This document shows, piece by piece, positions 31,792 to 42,161 of a DNA stretch of 64,000 nucleotides. Numbering within the stretch: position 1 is the first letter of the stretch; every line of letters starts with the position of its first letter. The notes below the pieces were generated by a model that saw only the letters and a list, made by a program, of their open reading frames with translations, made no database searches and was not told the DNA's origin. A program made the translations under genes and the position numbers. Source of the stretch: Mesorhizobium sp. NZP2077 (lineage in GTDB: Bacteria > Pseudomonadota > Alphaproteobacteria > Rhizobiales > Rhizobiaceae); assembly GCF_013170805.1 (NCBI RefSeq), contig NZ_CP051293.1:2486001-2550000 (forward strand). Reading direction: 5' to 3'.

Positions 31792-32649
31792 ATGGCTTCG
31801 CAGACAAAGTCCGGCTCCGGCAGCGGCACGATCACCACCAAGGACGGCACGCAGATTTTCTACAAGGACTGGGGAACCGGTCAGCCCATCGTCTTCCATC
31901 ATGGCTGGCCGTTGAGCAGCGACGACTGGGACGCCCAGATGCTGTTCTTCCTGGCGCAAGGCTACCGCGTCATCGCCCATGACCGGCGCGGCCATGGCCG
32001 TTCGACCCAGACGGATATCGGCAACGAGATGGACACTTACGCCGCCGATGTGGCGGAACTTGCCGCGCATCTCGACCTCAAGAACGCCATCCATGTCGGC
32101 CATTCGACCGGCGGCGGCGAGGTGGCGCGTTATGTCGCGACGTACGGCTCAGGCGGCCGTGTCGCCAAGGCGGTGCTGATCGGGGCTGTGCCGCCGATCA
32201 TGCTCAAGACTGCTGCCAATCCCGGCGGCCTGCCGATCGAGGTCTTCGACGGCTTCCGCGCCGCCCAGGCGGCCAACCGCGCCCAGTTCTTCCGCGACGT
32301 TCCGGCCGGTCCGTTCTACGGTTTCAATCGTCCGGGCGCCGAGGTTTCGCAGGGCGTCATCGACAATTGGTGGCGCCAGGGCATGATGGGCGGCACCAAG
32401 GCGCATTATGATTGCATCAAGGCCTTCTCGGAAACCGACTTCACCGAGGATCTGAAGGCGATCGACGTGCCGGTGCTGGTCATGCATGGCGACGACGACC
32501 AGATCGTCCCCATCGCCGATTCGGCGCTGCTGTCGATCAAGTTGCTCAAGAAGGGCGAGCTCAAGGTCTACAAGGGCTTTCCGCACGGCATGGCGACAAC
32601 CCATGCCGAAATCATCAACGCCGACCTGCTGGCCTTCTTCAAGGCGTAA
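31792..32649 (+). CDS. Alpha/beta hydrolase (non-heme chloroperoxidase type)
   Basis: 285 residues. The nucleophile elbow GHSTGGGE is near residue 104, the acid Asp is in HGDDDQIVP near 237, and the His in FPHGMATTH near 264. The oxyanion region [11 protein letters not shown] near residue 36 and the overall length fit the cofactor-free haloperoxidase/esterase branch. GAGGAG lies six bases before the ATG. It is divergent from the OhrR-like gene and probably under its control. Confidence 0.9.
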   Translation: MASQTKSGSGSGTITTKDGTQIFYKDWGTGQPIVFHHGWPLSSDDWDAQMLFFLAQGYRVIAHDRRGHGRSTQTDIGNEMDTYAADVAELAAHLDLKNAIHVGHSTGGGEVARYVATYGSGGRVAKAVLIGAVPPIMLKTAANPGGLPIEVFDGFRAAQAANRAQFFRDVPAGPFYGFNRPGAEVSQGVIDNWWRQGMMGGTKAHYDCIKAFSETDFTEDLKAIDVPVLVMHGDDDQIVPIADSALLSIKLLKKGELKVYKGFPHGMATTHAEIINADLLAFFKA

Positions 32650-32668
32650 GGCTTTCCGCTGGACAGAC

Positions 32669-32696
32669 AAAGCACCCGCCATCTGGCGGGTGCTTT
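32669..32696. terminator. Bidirectional terminator between hydrolase and SDR genes
   Basis: A perfect 13-bp stem AAAGCACCCGCCA / TGGCGGGTGCTTT with a two-base gap. Two convergent genes meet here. Confidence 0.85.
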
Positions 32697-32708
32697 CGTA
32701 TGCGGGTG

Positions 32709-33458
32709 TCAGGCGATGCTCAGGCCGCCGTCGATCAGCATTTCCGCACCAACCATGAACGGGCATTCGTCCGAGGCCAGAAACACCACGGCGTTGGCTA
32801 TTTCCTCGGCGGTTCCGAAACGGCCGGCGGGCACCAGGCCGACCACCGCTTTCGCGCGCGCCTTCGCCGCTTCCGGGTCCAGTCCAAGCTTGTCGTTGAG
32901 CGGTGTGTCGATCGGGCCCGGGCTGATCACATTGGCGCGAATACCGCGCCCTATCAGTTCGCCCGAGAGCGTTCGCGCCAGCGAGATCATGCCGGCCTTG
33001 GCCAGCGCATAGACGTGCGTTCCGGCCATTCCCATATGCGCGTTGACCGAGCCGCTGAGGATGATCGACGACGGGTTCGAAAACAGCGGAACGAGCGCCT
33101 TCACCAGGAAGTACGGCCCCTTGAGGTCGATATCGATGCTCCTGTCGAAGGCCGCCTCGGTCCAGTCGCCAAGCGGACGCAGATCGGCGATGCCGGCGTT
33201 GAGGAAGAGAGCGTCGAGCTTGCCGAAGGTTTCCCCGATCTGCCGTGCGATGTCGTTTTGGGCCGCTGCGTCTCCGGCATCGGCGGCGATGATGAGCACA
33301 TCGCCGCCCAAGACATTGCGTGCCTCCTCGAGGCGGCCCGCATTGGTGCCGGTGATGGCGACGCGCGCGCCTTCCTCGATGAAGCGTCGCGCCGTCACCA
33401 GGCCGATGCCGCTGGTGCCGCCCGTAATCAGCGCGACCTTGCCTTTGAGTCTGGACAT
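32709..33458 (-). CDS. Short-chain dehydrogenase/reductase
   Basis: 249 residues, classical SDR. The cofactor loop TGGTSGIG is near residue 12, NAG near 90, the catalytic Ser in LSGSVNAH and the Y-x3-K in YALAK near 151. The end DGGLSIA is typical. The substrate is unknown. It faces the hydrolase across the shared terminator. Confidence 0.93.
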   Translation of the reverse strand: MSRLKGKVALITGGTSGIGLVTARRFIEEGARVAITGTNAGRLEEARNVLGGDVLIIAADAGDAAAQNDIARQIGETFGKLDALFLNAGIADLRPLGDWTEAAFDRSIDIDLKGPYFLVKALVPLFSNPSSIILSGSVNAHMGMAGTHVYALAKAGMISLARTLSGELIGRGIRANVISPGPIDTPLNDKLGLDPEAAKARAKAVVGLVPAGRFGTAEEIANAVVFLASDECPFMVGAEMLIDGGLSIA

Positions 33459-33614
33459 GACGATCGCCTTTCTTGACTCGGAGCGCTTCGTTGGAAGCCC
33501 TGCCGTCAGTGACGAGTATTTCCTAACAGGCTTTTTACCCGGCGTGTGACGAAAGAATCGTCGAGGGCGCGGCTGCCGCCACGCCCTCGTGTCAAATCGG
33601 AAGATCAGCTGATT

Positions 33615-34889
33615 TTAGCCGATCGCTGCCTGAGCCTTCCGGGCTTCCTTCATGTTGGGCAGGAACACCGTCAGCAGTCCCAGGAACGGCAGATACGAAC
33701 AGATCTGGAAGACGAAATCGATGCCCTTCATGTCGGCGACGACGCCGAGCACGGCGGCCGCGATGCCGCCCATGCCGAAGGCGAAGCCGAAGAAGATGCC
33801 GGCTATCATGCCGACACGCCCCGGCACCAGTTCCTGCGCGAAGACGACGATGTTGGAGAAGGCCGAAGACAGGATGAGGCCGATAAGCACGGTGAGCACC
33901 ATCGTCCATTCCAGGTTGGCGTAGGGCAGCGCCAGCGTGAAGGGCAGCACGCCGACGATCGAGAACCAGATCATCGCCTTCTGTCCGTAGCGGTCGCCGA
34001 ACGGGCCGCCGAGCAGGATGCCCAGTGCCGAGGCGCCGAGGAACAGGAACAGCATGATCTGCGACATCTGCACCGACACGCCGAACTTATGGATGGAATA
34101 GAAGGTGTAGTAGCTGGCGAGGCTGGCGATGTAAGCGTTCTTGCTCAGCACCAGGAGGGTCAGCACGATCAATGCGTTCATCACCTTGCGGCGCGGGAAG
34201 GGCGAGACGAAGCTAGCCGCCTTGCGGGTGCCTTGCGCGGCGCGCAGCCGGCTGTACCAGCCGCCGACCTGCCACAAGACGACGATGCCGATCAGCGAGC
34301 CGACAGCGAACCAGGCGATGCTGGTCTGGCCGAAGGGCACGACGATGAAGGCGGCCAGAAGCGGGCCCATCGACTGGCCGAAATTGCCGCCGACCTGGAA
34401 CAGCGATTGCGCCAGGCCAAACCGGCCGCCCGAGGCGAAGCGTGCGATGCGCGAGGATTCCGGATGGAAGATCGCCGAGCCGATGCCGATCAGAGAGGCG
34501 CCGATCAGCAGCAGATAGTAGTGCCCGGCATAGGCCAGTACGACCAGGCCGATCAGCGATGAGGCCATGCCGTAGGGCAGGGAATAGGGCATCGGTCGCT
34601 TGTCGGTGACCATGCCGATTACCGGCTGCAGCAGCGAGGCGGTCACCTGGAAGGTGAAGGTCAACAGGCCGATCTGCCAGAAATCGAGGCCGTAATTCTC
34701 TTTCAGCAAGGGATAAATGGCCGATAGCAGCGACTGCATGATGTCGTTGATGCAGTGGCAGAAGCTCACCGCCAGGATGACGGTGAAGGCCGTCGCCTGG
34801 GCTGAAGCGTGACTGGCGGGCGCTGGCGGCGCGACGCTGGCGGCTGTCGTATCGGTCAAGGGTGGCTCCGTGGTCTTTTTGGCGGGCAT
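33615..34889 (-). CDS. MFS transporter, fosmidomycin-resistance (Fsr) type
   Basis: 424 residues from ATG 34889; a TTG four codons earlier is possible. Twelve hydrophobic segments are visible. The N-terminal block SFCHCINDIMQSLLSAIYPL and GLLTFTFQVTASLLQPVIG match the Fsr branch. It is a proton-driven drug exporter in the inner membrane. The divergent AraC-type gene starts about 115 bp away and is the likely regulator. Confidence 0.88.
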   Translation of the reverse strand: MPAKKTTEPPLTDTTAASVAPPAPASHASAQATAFTVILAVSFCHCINDIMQSLLSAIYPLLKENYGLDFWQIGLLTFTFQVTASLLQPVIGMVTDKRPMPYSLPYGMASSLIGLVVLAYAGHYYLLLIGASLIGIGSAIFHPESSRIARFASGGRFGLAQSLFQVGGNFGQSMGPLLAAFIVVPFGQTSIAWFAVGSLIGIVVLWQVGGWYSRLRAAQGTRKAASFVSPFPRRKVMNALIVLTLLVLSKNAYIASLASYYTFYSIHKFGVSVQMSQIMLFLFLGASALGILLGGPFGDRYGQKAMIWFSIVGVLPFTLALPYANLEWTMVLTVLIGLILSSAFSNIVVFAQELVPGRVGMIAGIFFGFAFGMGGIAAAVLGVVADMKGIDFVFQICSYLPFLGLLTVFLPNMKEARKAQAAIG

Positions 34890-35003
34890 GCCCGCAGGCA
34901 ATCTGGCGGTGCGGCCGCCTTAGGGACGGTTGCCTTATAGGCTGCTTGCAGCGCGACTTCTTTCGTGGTTTGGTCCAATAGTTTCGCAAGTGGGCCATAC
35001 AAG

Positions 35004-35894
35004 ATGCCGCATGGCAGGGAAATCTTTCGCGCCGGCAATGCCGATCTCGGTCAATTGCATGAGAGCCGCTGGCAGTGGCTGGAGGAGGTCGCCGGGCCTG
35101 CGGTGGCGTTGCCGACCGAATACCCCGATGGCTACCATGTGCCGCAGCACCGCCACAGCCGCAGCCAGTTGCTTCATGCGCTGGTCGGCGTCGTGCTGGT
35201 GACGACGCGGCACGGGCGCTGGATGGTGCCGCCAGACCACGCGATGTGGATTCCGGCCGGCACGGAGCATTCCGTCGAGATGCTGGGCGATGTCTCGATG
35301 CGATCGGTCTATGTCATGCCGGGCGCGATCCCGGGGCTGCCGGAAGGCTTGCGCGTAGTCGGCGTCACCGAGCTGATGCACAGCCTGATCGTGGAATCGG
35401 AGAAACTGCCGCAAGGCGGCGAGTTGGAAGGACGCGGCGGGTTGATCATGAATCTGTTGCTGCATGAGATTCCGACGTTGCCGGAACGTCCGCTCGGGCT
35501 GCCGTTCCCGTCCGATCCGAGGCTAGCGATACTGTGTCGTCGCTTTGTCGCGGCACCTTCGCCGCATGCGACGATCGACGAATGGGCTGATGCCGCCGGC
35601 ATGAGCCGGCGCTCTTTCACCCGCGCCTTCCAGCGCCAGACCGGCCTGTCGCTGTCGACATGGCGCCAGCAGGCCTGCCTGTTCGCGGCGCTGCCCAGGC
35701 TCGCCGATGGCGAGCCGATCACCAGGGTGGCGCTTGATCTCGGCTATGACAGCGTGCCGGCCTTCATCACCATGTTCAAGCGCATGCTGGGCTCCTCGCC
35801 GCGCGGCTATATGCGCGGCGCGCGCGAAAGCGGCGAAAGCGCGCGGCGGATGACGCCCGATGCCGGAAACAGATTGCCGGCGCCGGGGTCTTAG
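35004..35894 (+). CDS. AraC-family transcriptional regulator
   Basis: 296 residues from ATG 35004; a GTG at 34965 would add 13 residues. An N-terminal cupin-type sensor ([20 protein letters not shown]) is followed by the AraC DNA-binding domain with two helix-turn-helix motifs ([20 protein letters not shown] and [20 protein letters not shown]). It is divergent from the Fsr-type exporter. Its stop overlaps that of convergent prs. Confidence 0.9.
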   Translation: MPHGREIFRAGNADLGQLHESRWQWLEEVAGPAVALPTEYPDGYHVPQHRHSRSQLLHALVGVVLVTTRHGRWMVPPDHAMWIPAGTEHSVEMLGDVSMRSVYVMPGAIPGLPEGLRVVGVTELMHSLIVESEKLPQGGELEGRGGLIMNLLLHEIPTLPERPLGLPFPSDPRLAILCRRFVAAPSPHATIDEWADAAGMSRRSFTRAFQRQTGLSLSTWRQQACLFAALPRLADGEPITRVALDLGYDSVPAFITMFKRMLGSSPRGYMRGARESGESARRMTPDAGNRLPAPGS

Positions 35895-36826
35895 TCGAAC
35901 AGGCTCGATACCGATTCCTCGGTCGCCGTGCGCGAGATCGCCTCGCCCATCAGGTCGGCGATCGAGATGACGCGGATGTTGGGCGCATCGAGCACGCCTT
36001 GCGTCGGCTGGATAGAATCGGTGATCACCAGTTCCTGCAGCTTCGAGCCGCTGATGCGGGCGACAGCGCCGCCCGACAGCACACCATGGGTGATATAGGC
36101 GGTGACGCTGGTGGCGCCGTTGGCCAAGAGCGCATCGGCGGCATTGCACAGCGTGCCGCCGGAATCGACGATGTCGTCGATCAGCAGGCAATCCTTGCCG
36201 GCGACGGCGCCGATGATGTTCATCACTTCCGATTCGCCCGGGCGCTCACGGCGCTTGTCGACGATGGCGAGTTGCGCATCGAAGCGCTTGGCCAGCGCGC
36301 GTGCGCGCACCACGCCGCCAATATCGGGCGACACCACCACGACATTGCCGAGCTGCTTGTATTTCGCCTTCACGTCGCGGGCCATCACCGGCACCGAGAA
36401 CAGATTGTCGGTCGGGATATCGAAGAAACCCTGGATCTGGCCGGCATGGAGGTCCAGCGTCAGAACCCGGTCGACGCCGGCGCGGGTGATCATGTTGGCG
36501 ACCAGCTTGGCCGAGATCGGCGTGCGCCCCGACGCCCGGCGATCCTGCCTGGCGTAACCGAAATATGGAATCACCGCCGTGATGCGCTTGGCCGAGGAGC
36601 GCATGAAGGCGTCGATCATGATGAGCAGTTCCATCAAATGATCGTTGGTCGGGAACGAGGTCGACTGCAGGATGAAAACATCCTCGCCGCGCACGTTTTC
36701 CTGGATTTCGACGAAGATTTCCTGGTCGGCGAAGCGCCTGACACTGGCCTTGCCCAGCGGGACATTGAGATAACGGGCGACCGCTTCGGCCAGCACCCTG
36801 TTGGAATTGCCCGCGAAGAGTTTCAT
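35891..36826 (-). CDS. prs: Ribose-phosphate pyrophosphokinase
   Basis: 311 residues. The PRPP synthase blocks are complete: [14 protein letters not shown] start, [14 protein letters not shown] near residue 130, the flexible loop [20 protein letters not shown] near 195, and the PRPP-binding [17 protein letters not shown] near 216. It makes PRPP for nucleotide and amino acid synthesis and so supplies apt in the same window. It overlaps the AraC gene tail to tail by four bases. Confidence 0.97.
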   Translation of the reverse strand: MKLFAGNSNRVLAEAVARYLNVPLGKASVRRFADQEIFVEIQENVRGEDVFILQSTSFPTNDHLMELLIMIDAFMRSSAKRITAVIPYFGYARQDRRASGRTPISAKLVANMITRAGVDRVLTLDLHAGQIQGFFDIPTDNLFSVPVMARDVKAKYKQLGNVVVVSPDIGGVVRARALAKRFDAQLAIVDKRRERPGESEVMNIIGAVAGKDCLLIDDIVDSGGTLCNAADALLANGATSVTAYITHGVLSGGAVARISGSKLQELVITDSIQPTQGVLDAPNIRVISIADLMGEAISRTATEESVSSLFD

Positions 36827-36994
36827 GCACCGTTCCTGGTGGAGGATGGCGAGACCTCACGGACTCGCCTGCGCCCGTTAACCGGGCTTTTAGCGGCCCG
36901 CGCCGGTATTGCAAGCGCCGAGATCGGGAATCCGCCGGCTAAACTCAAGAAAGGTTGGTGCCATCGCCGAGAGGCAACACTCGAGCACGCCTTG

Positions 36995-37618
36995 CTAGCC
37001 CGCCTTGCCGCCAAGAAATGCGGCGAACTGGTCGATGGTCTGGTCGGCGATCGCCTGCATGGTGGCCGGCGAGACATCCTTCCAACTGTCGGCGCCCCCG
37101 CCATTGCCAACCGAAGGCGCCTTCATCTGGCCGTTGATGCGGTGCAGGCGGTTGCCTGAGGGATCGTAGACGTCCCAGACATAGATGACGGTGGTGTCCT
37201 TGCCCTCCGAAATCGCCGAGAAGTAACCCTTCAGCACATGGGTCGCGGTCTGGTCGGCGCTGCCGGCAAGCGTGATTCCACGCTGTTTCGCGCGCGTCTG
37301 CAGTTCCGCCGTCAGCGGCGTGGCGGCCTCCACCGAAGCGCCGACGATCGGCGCGATCTGCAGCCGGGTCTTGGCGAGGATAGTGGCGGTCTGGGCAGGC
37401 GTGGCCGGTGTGGTGGTGGTTGCGCCGGCCGTGGTGGTGGCGGCCGGGGCGGCGGGCGACGTGACCGTGACCGCGCTGCCCTGAGTGGTCGGCGTTGCCG
37501 GCGCTGAGGTCGCCGGCGGGGTGATGGCGGAAGGTTCGAGAACGTCCTTTGCGTTGGTGCAGGAGGCAACAGCCAATGCCACAAGCAATGACACGGTCGT
37601 CACATGCGATCGTCTCAT
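36995..37618 (-). CDS. Putative lipoprotein with Pro/Thr/Ala-rich linker
   Basis: 207 residues from ATG 37618. The signal MRRSHVTTVSLLVALAVASC ends in a lipobox (AVAS-C). A low-complexity segment of about 60 residues rich in Pro, Thr and Ala follows, then a folded domain with HVLKGYFSAISEGKDTTVIY and VWDVYDPSGNRLHRINGQ. I do not know the domain. It lies just downstream of the M24-fold gene. Confidence 0.8.
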   Translation of the reverse strand: MRRSHVTTVSLLVALAVASCTNAKDVLEPSAITPPATSAPATPTTQGSAVTVTSPAAPAATTTAGATTTTPATPAQTATILAKTRLQIAPIVGASVEAATPLTAELQTRAKQRGITLAGSADQTATHVLKGYFSAISEGKDTTVIYVWDVYDPSGNRLHRINGQMKAPSVGNGGGADSWKDVSPATMQAIADQTIDQFAAFLGGKAG

Positions 37619-37661
37619 TTGCCTTCTAACTCCTTGGCGAAGAACGCCTCCCATTATGGAT

Positions 37662-38813
37662 TCACTGTACGATCAAGTCGAGATCATGGCGGGACAGCGG
37701 CTTCGGCTGGGATTCGGTGGTCAGGTAGGTGCGGCCAAGCGTCATTGCCGTCTCGGTCTCGGAATCCATGATGATCATGTGGGCGAACAGCGTCATGTGC
37801 GGCGCGACCGGCTCGGGGTTGCCCTGATAGAACATCGGCATGTCCATCCAGGACGGCGTGAAGCGGGCGCCGACGGAATAGCCGCAGGCATTTAGCCGGT
37901 GCTTGGTCAGGCCGTGCGCCTCCATGGTGCGGGCGTGGGCGTCGAACACGTCGCCGAATGTATTGCCAGGCGCCATCGCCTTTTCGACGGCGAGAAGGGC
38001 GGCCCGCGCGGCGTCGAACAGCTCCTGATGGCGCTTCGACACCTTGCCGGTCAGCACGGTGCGCATCATCGGCGCATGGTAGTGATGGAAGACACCGGCC
38101 CATTCGAGCGTCAGCTGGTCGTTCTTGGTCAGCTTGCGGCGGCCGGCCTTGTAACGGCAGAGCAGGGCATCGACGCCGGAGCCGATGATGAACTCGTTGG
38201 CGGGATAGTCGCCGCCGCCGGCAAAGACCGCGCCCTGCATGGCGGCGAGGATCAGCGCTTCGTCGCCACCTTGCTTGATCAGCGGCAGCGCCGCGTCCAG
38301 TGCATCGTCGGAGAGGTTCGCGGCCTTCTCGGCCTTGGCGATCTCGGCCGGGCTCTTGAACAGGCGCAGGCGGCCGACGATGCCCGAGGCATCAGCGATC
38401 TGGCCAAAAGTCTGCAATTGCTCGTCCAGCCGGCGGCCATTGTAGGCGGTCAGGCCGTGGGTGTCGTATTCGACGCCGATGCGGGCGCCAAGCAGGTTGA
38501 GATCGTTGAGCAGGTTGCGCAGGTCGACCGCCGGGTTGGCGCCGTTGCGGTCGGTCCACAGCACGATGTTGTCGATGATCGAGGTGTGGCGCGCCTGGCG
38601 CAGGTCGGCCGAGCGGGTCAACAGCACCATCGAGCCGTCGGCCTTCACCACCAGGCACTGGAAGAAGCAGAAGCCGAACGTGTCGTAGCCGGTCAGCCAG
38701 TACATGCTTTCCTGCGCGAACAGCAGGATGGCGTCGAGCTTCTTCTCGGCCATCTCGATCATCAGCCGGTCGCGCCGCGCGTCAAATTCCGATCGTTCAA
38801 AATGCAACGCCAT
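37662..38813 (-). CDS. M24-fold (creatinase/Xaa-Pro peptidase-like) protein
   Basis: 383 residues with the two-domain creatinase fold: N-terminal domain (ESMYWLTGYDTFGFCFFQCL) and pita-bread domain. The first metal-ligand region reads LTLEWAGVFHHYHAPMMRTV, where peptidases have D-x-G and a second Asp; both Asp are absent. It therefore looks like a non-metal member, closer to creatinase or DoeA-type hydrolases. The start overlaps the pgeF stop by one base (TAATG). Confidence 0.85.
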   Translation of the reverse strand: MALHFERSEFDARRDRLMIEMAEKKLDAILLFAQESMYWLTGYDTFGFCFFQCLVVKADGSMVLLTRSADLRQARHTSIIDNIVLWTDRNGANPAVDLRNLLNDLNLLGARIGVEYDTHGLTAYNGRRLDEQLQTFGQIADASGIVGRLRLFKSPAEIAKAEKAANLSDDALDAALPLIKQGGDEALILAAMQGAVFAGGGDYPANEFIIGSGVDALLCRYKAGRRKLTKNDQLTLEWAGVFHHYHAPMMRTVLTGKVSKRHQELFDAARAALLAVEKAMAPGNTFGDVFDAHARTMEAHGLTKHRLNACGYSVGARFTPSWMDMPMFYQGNPEPVAPHMTLFAHMIIMDSETETAMTLGRTYLTTESQPKPLSRHDLDLIVQ

Positions 38814-39607
38814 TATTCATTCTCCAAAACGATGGCCGAAACCTGCCGGCCGTAATCGGGCTCCTTGCGGTGCGTGGTGCGCCGGTAGGAGTAAAACAGA
38901 TCTGCCTCGGCATAGGTGCAGCGGCCGAGGCCCTCGGCGGTCACGCCGGCCCTGATCAGCCGGTCGACCGTGTAGCGGTTGAGATCGAACATGGCGTGGC
39001 CTGATGTGGCGGAGGGCGCGAAGTAGCCGATGTTTTCTGCGTCGGCCTCGACGAAGCGGGCGACAAATTCCGGCCCGACCTCGTAACTGTCGGGGCCGAT
39101 CGAAGGGCCGAGCACGGCGACGATGTTTTCGCGCCGGGCCCCCAGGCCTTCCATGGCGGCAATGGTGTTTTCCAGCACGCCGGTAAAAGCGCCTTTCCAG
39201 CCGGCATGCGCCGCGCCGATGATGCGCGCCCCGGCATCGGCGAACAGAACCGGGCCGCAATCGGCGGTCGAGGCGCCGATGGCGATGCCCGGGCGGTCAG
39301 TGACGATGGCATCGGCCTTCGGGCGTTCGCCGGCAAAGGGTTCGCTTACGACGACAACGTCAGGGGAGTGGATCTGCCAGGCGGTCAACAGATGGCTCGC
39401 CGGCACGCCCATCCAGGCGGCGACACGGGCGCGGTTCTCGGCGACCAGCGCCTTGTCGTCATCCGAGCCGGTGCCGATGTTGAGGCCCTGGTAGATGCCG
39501 GTCGAGACGCCGCCTTTGCGGGTGAAATAGCCGTGGCGGATGCCTTGTGCCTGCGCCTTGTCCAGCAGCGGCGACCGAACGGGATCCGGTTTGGTCTGAT
39601 TCAGCAT
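38813..39607 (-). CDS. pgeF: Peptidoglycan editing factor PgeF (YfiH family)
   Basis: 264 residues from ATG 39607. The start HGYFTRKGGVSTGIYQGLNI is followed by the zinc-site regions DGIVTDRPGIAIGASTADCG-like (ATDRPG, ADCGPVLF) and HAGWKGAFTGV near residue 138. It removes misplaced serine from peptidoglycan precursors and was earlier annotated as laccase-like polyphenol oxidase. It lies in the lgt-midA-pgeF cluster, all minus strand. Confidence 0.92.
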   Translation of the reverse strand: MLNQTKPDPVRSPLLDKAQAQGIRHGYFTRKGGVSTGIYQGLNIGTGSDDDKALVAENRARVAAWMGVPASHLLTAWQIHSPDVVVVSEPFAGERPKADAIVTDRPGIAIGASTADCGPVLFADAGARIIGAAHAGWKGAFTGVLENTIAAMEGLGARRENIVAVLGPSIGPDSYEVGPEFVARFVEADAENIGYFAPSATSGHAMFDLNRYTVDRLIRAGVTAEGLGRCTYAEADLFYSYRRTTHRKEPDYGRQVSAIVLENE

Positions 39608-39723
39608 GCGGGCGTTGTTGTCCGTGTGGGCGGTTTCGTCAAGAAAAAGTCCGGAAGCGAGGCGGCGGGCGGTTCGGCCGCTCTTTTGCCGGACGGGAGA
39701 TTGGGAGGGGCAGCGGTGAAAAG

Positions 39724-40812
39724 TCAATCCGCCGTGGCAAAGGGGAGGATGGTCACGCCGCGCGGCAGCACTGCGAGCACCTTGAACAGCTCGCCCATGG
39801 CCTGCGGCCCGGCGAGGCGTTCGACATCTTCGGTGATCTTGTCGCGGGCCGCCTGGCCGGCATCGGCGCCAAGCCGGCCGGCGCGTTCGAGAATGCCCAT
39901 GCCGAGCAGGAAATTGCCCTGCGTCGACAAATGGGCGTCGAGACCATGCGCGCGCACGACTGCGGCAAGGGCGGCGAAATCGACATGCGAGGTGAGGTCG
40001 GCTTCGCCGGGATTGGCCAGCACATCTTCGTGATTGTGCCGGCGCAAGGCCTGCAGCGTGTCGCCGACACCCGGCTGCAGATGGCCATAGTCGAGGAACA
40101 GGCCGGCGCCGCCATGGCGGGCCATGCGCTCCGCAATGGCCGCCATCAGCGCGGTGCGGGCGGGAGCGATCTCGACGATCGCGCCTTGCGGCGCTTCAGC
40201 GGCGTCAACGGGCAGCAGCGTCGGGTCGACCGAGCCGGCGCCGGCAAAGAAACAAAGGGCATTCTCGTCGTCCAGGCTGACCATGCGCTCGCGCCAGCCC
40301 GTGCCGGCGCGGACGAACTGTCGGATCGGCACCGCGTCGAACAATTCGTTGCCGATGATGAGCAGCGGCTGATCGGGCAAGGTCTCGATGGTCTCGTGCC
40401 AGCCAATCGCGAAAGGTGTCGCGCCAAGCGTCTGCTTTTGGACCTCCGTCAGGCGCGGGCTGGTCTCGATCATGGCGAAGGCAGCACCGTTGGTCAGATC
40501 AGGATCGAGTCGGGACAGGGTGCGCAGCATGTCCTTCATCAGCGTGCCGCGGCCCGGGCCGATCTCGGCAATGGTGACCGGCATCGGTTTGCCCGTGGCG
40601 AGCCACGCCTGGTAGAGCCAGACGGCGACGAGTTCGCCGAACATCTGGCTGATCTCCGGCGCGGTGACGAAGTCGCCGGCCGCGCCGAACGGCTCGCGCG
40701 TGGTGTAGTAGCCGTCCGCGGGGTCGAACAGGCACAGCGCCATATATTCGTTGACGGGAAGGGGGCCAAGCGCCTCGATCAGGTCGACGATGCGGGTCTT
40801 CAGCCGCGTCAT
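39724..40812 (-). CDS. SAM-dependent methyltransferase, MidA/NDUFAF7 family
   Basis: 362 residues. The start has the family block [20 protein letters not shown] and [11 protein letters not shown], and the SAM site is [17 protein letters not shown] near residue 84. The mitochondrial homologue methylates an arginine in a complex I subunit; the bacterial substrate is likely similar (inference). It overlaps the lgt stop by four bases. Confidence 0.92.
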   Translation of the reverse strand: MTRLKTRIVDLIEALGPLPVNEYMALCLFDPADGYYTTREPFGAAGDFVTAPEISQMFGELVAVWLYQAWLATGKPMPVTIAEIGPGRGTLMKDMLRTLSRLDPDLTNGAAFAMIETSPRLTEVQKQTLGATPFAIGWHETIETLPDQPLLIIGNELFDAVPIRQFVRAGTGWRERMVSLDDENALCFFAGAGSVDPTLLPVDAAEAPQGAIVEIAPARTALMAAIAERMARHGGAGLFLDYGHLQPGVGDTLQALRRHNHEDVLANPGEADLTSHVDFAALAAVVRAHGLDAHLSTQGNFLLGMGILERAGRLGADAGQAARDKITEDVERLAGPQAMGELFKVLAVLPRGVTILPFATAD

Positions 40813-41669
40813 GTCGCCTGCGGTTGCGCTTGCGTCACCGGCTTGGCTGTGGCCATCGCCCAGATGCCGGCCAGCACCATCGGCATCGACAGGATCATGC
40901 CCATGGTCAGCCAGTTGGTACCGAGGAGATAGCCGAGCTGCTGGTCGGGCTCGCGGAAGAACTCGACGAAGATGCGCGACAGGCCATAGCCGCAGATGAA
41001 GGCGCCGCCGACGAAGCGCGGCGTCTTCAGCTTGAGGCGCGAATGGGTGAGGATGCGCAGCACGATAAACAGCACGATGCCTTCAAGGAAGGCTTCGTAA
41101 AGCTGGCTGGGATGGCGGGTGAACGGCCCGCCATTGGGGAATACCATTCCCCACGGCACATCGGTCGGTCGACCCCAAAGCTCGGAATTGATGAAGTTGG
41201 CCGCGCGCACCAGGCCGAGCCCAACCGGCACGCCGGCAGCCACGACATCGAACAACGACCAGGTGCGGATCCCGCGTTTGATGGAAAACAGCGTCATGGC
41301 GAGGATGACGCCGAGCAAGCCGCCATGGAACGACATGCCGCCCTGCCAGACGGCGAATATGTCGAGCGGATGCGCGATGTAGCGCGCCAAATCGTAAAAC
41401 AGCACGTAGCCGGTGCGGCCGCCGAGCACCACGCCGATCGCCGCCCAGACGATGAAATCGTCGAGATCCTCCGGCTTCATCGGCAGGACGCCGTCGGGCC
41501 ACAGTTTCGGGTTGGCGGCGAGACGCTTGGCGTACCACCAGGCAAACAGGATGCCGACGATATAGCCGATGCCGTACCAGTGCACCGCCAGCGGCCCGAT
41601 CTGGATGAGGATCGGGTTGATCTGGGGAAAGGGCAGCGAGGCCAGCGGCAGCAGGAAATATTCGTTCAA
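40809..41669 (-). CDS. lgt: Prolipoprotein diacylglyceryl transferase
   Basis: 286 residues with seven membrane segments. The Lgt signature is present as [19 protein letters not shown] near residue 148, then [13 protein letters not shown], and HGGLLGV near 108. It attaches diacylglycerol to the lipobox Cys of lipoproteins such as the two found in this window. It is followed by the midA-like gene with a four-base overlap. Confidence 0.96.
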   Translation of the reverse strand: MNEYFLLPLASLPFPQINPILIQIGPLAVHWYGIGYIVGILFAWWYAKRLAANPKLWPDGVLPMKPEDLDDFIVWAAIGVVLGGRTGYVLFYDLARYIAHPLDIFAVWQGGMSFHGGLLGVILAMTLFSIKRGIRTWSLFDVVAAGVPVGLGLVRAANFINSELWGRPTDVPWGMVFPNGGPFTRHPSQLYEAFLEGIVLFIVLRILTHSRLKLKTPRFVGGAFICGYGLSRIFVEFFREPDQQLGYLLGTNWLTMGMILSMPMVLAGIWAMATAKPVTQAQPQAT

Positions 41670-41803
41670 CGGGGAGCTCTCGGTTGCGGTCGCGTTCGGG
41701 CGCGGACCATGCGGCAGGGTTTTGGCAGGGTCAAGGCGAGCTGGTCGCCGTCAAGTGTCGCGATGGATCACCATTGCGAGCCATCGCGCCGTGGGTGGTG
41801 AAC

Positions 41804-42037
41804 TCAACCCTTGGCGGCCACCAATTGCCGCAATGCGTCGTTGATCCTGTCCTGCCAGCCGGGGCCGTCCTCCTGGAAATGGTCGAGCACGGCCCGGTCG
41901 ATCCGGATTGAGACAAGTTCCCGGACATTCGGGGCGCTCGAGGCTTCGCGAATGGGGGCTGCCGGTTTCTTGACCGGCTTGAAGGCCGCTTCGGCGGCTG
42001 CGAACGGATTTGTCGGTCGGCGCGGGGGCGTTGCCAT
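41804..42037 (-). CDS. BrnA-like antitoxin (orphan)
   Basis: 77 residues. The C-terminal half VSIRIDRAVLDHFQEDGPGW followed by QDRINDALRQLV matches the ribbon-helix-helix of BrnA antitoxins. No BrnT-type toxin gene lies next to it. The N-terminal part is a Pro/Ala-rich extension. Confidence 0.7.
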   Translation of the reverse strand: MATPPRRPTNPFAAAEAAFKPVKKPAAPIREASSAPNVRELVSIRIDRAVLDHFQEDGPGWQDRINDALRQLVAAKG

Positions 42038-42161
42038 TTGGTTACCCTGACTGGAGACGACTCATGATTGGCGTAAGTCGCGAGGAAAGCGCCATGATAG
42101 GCGACTTGGCGCCATCCCGTACAGAAGGCAGCCGTTCGAAAGTCCCGCAGGCGCGGGGTGC

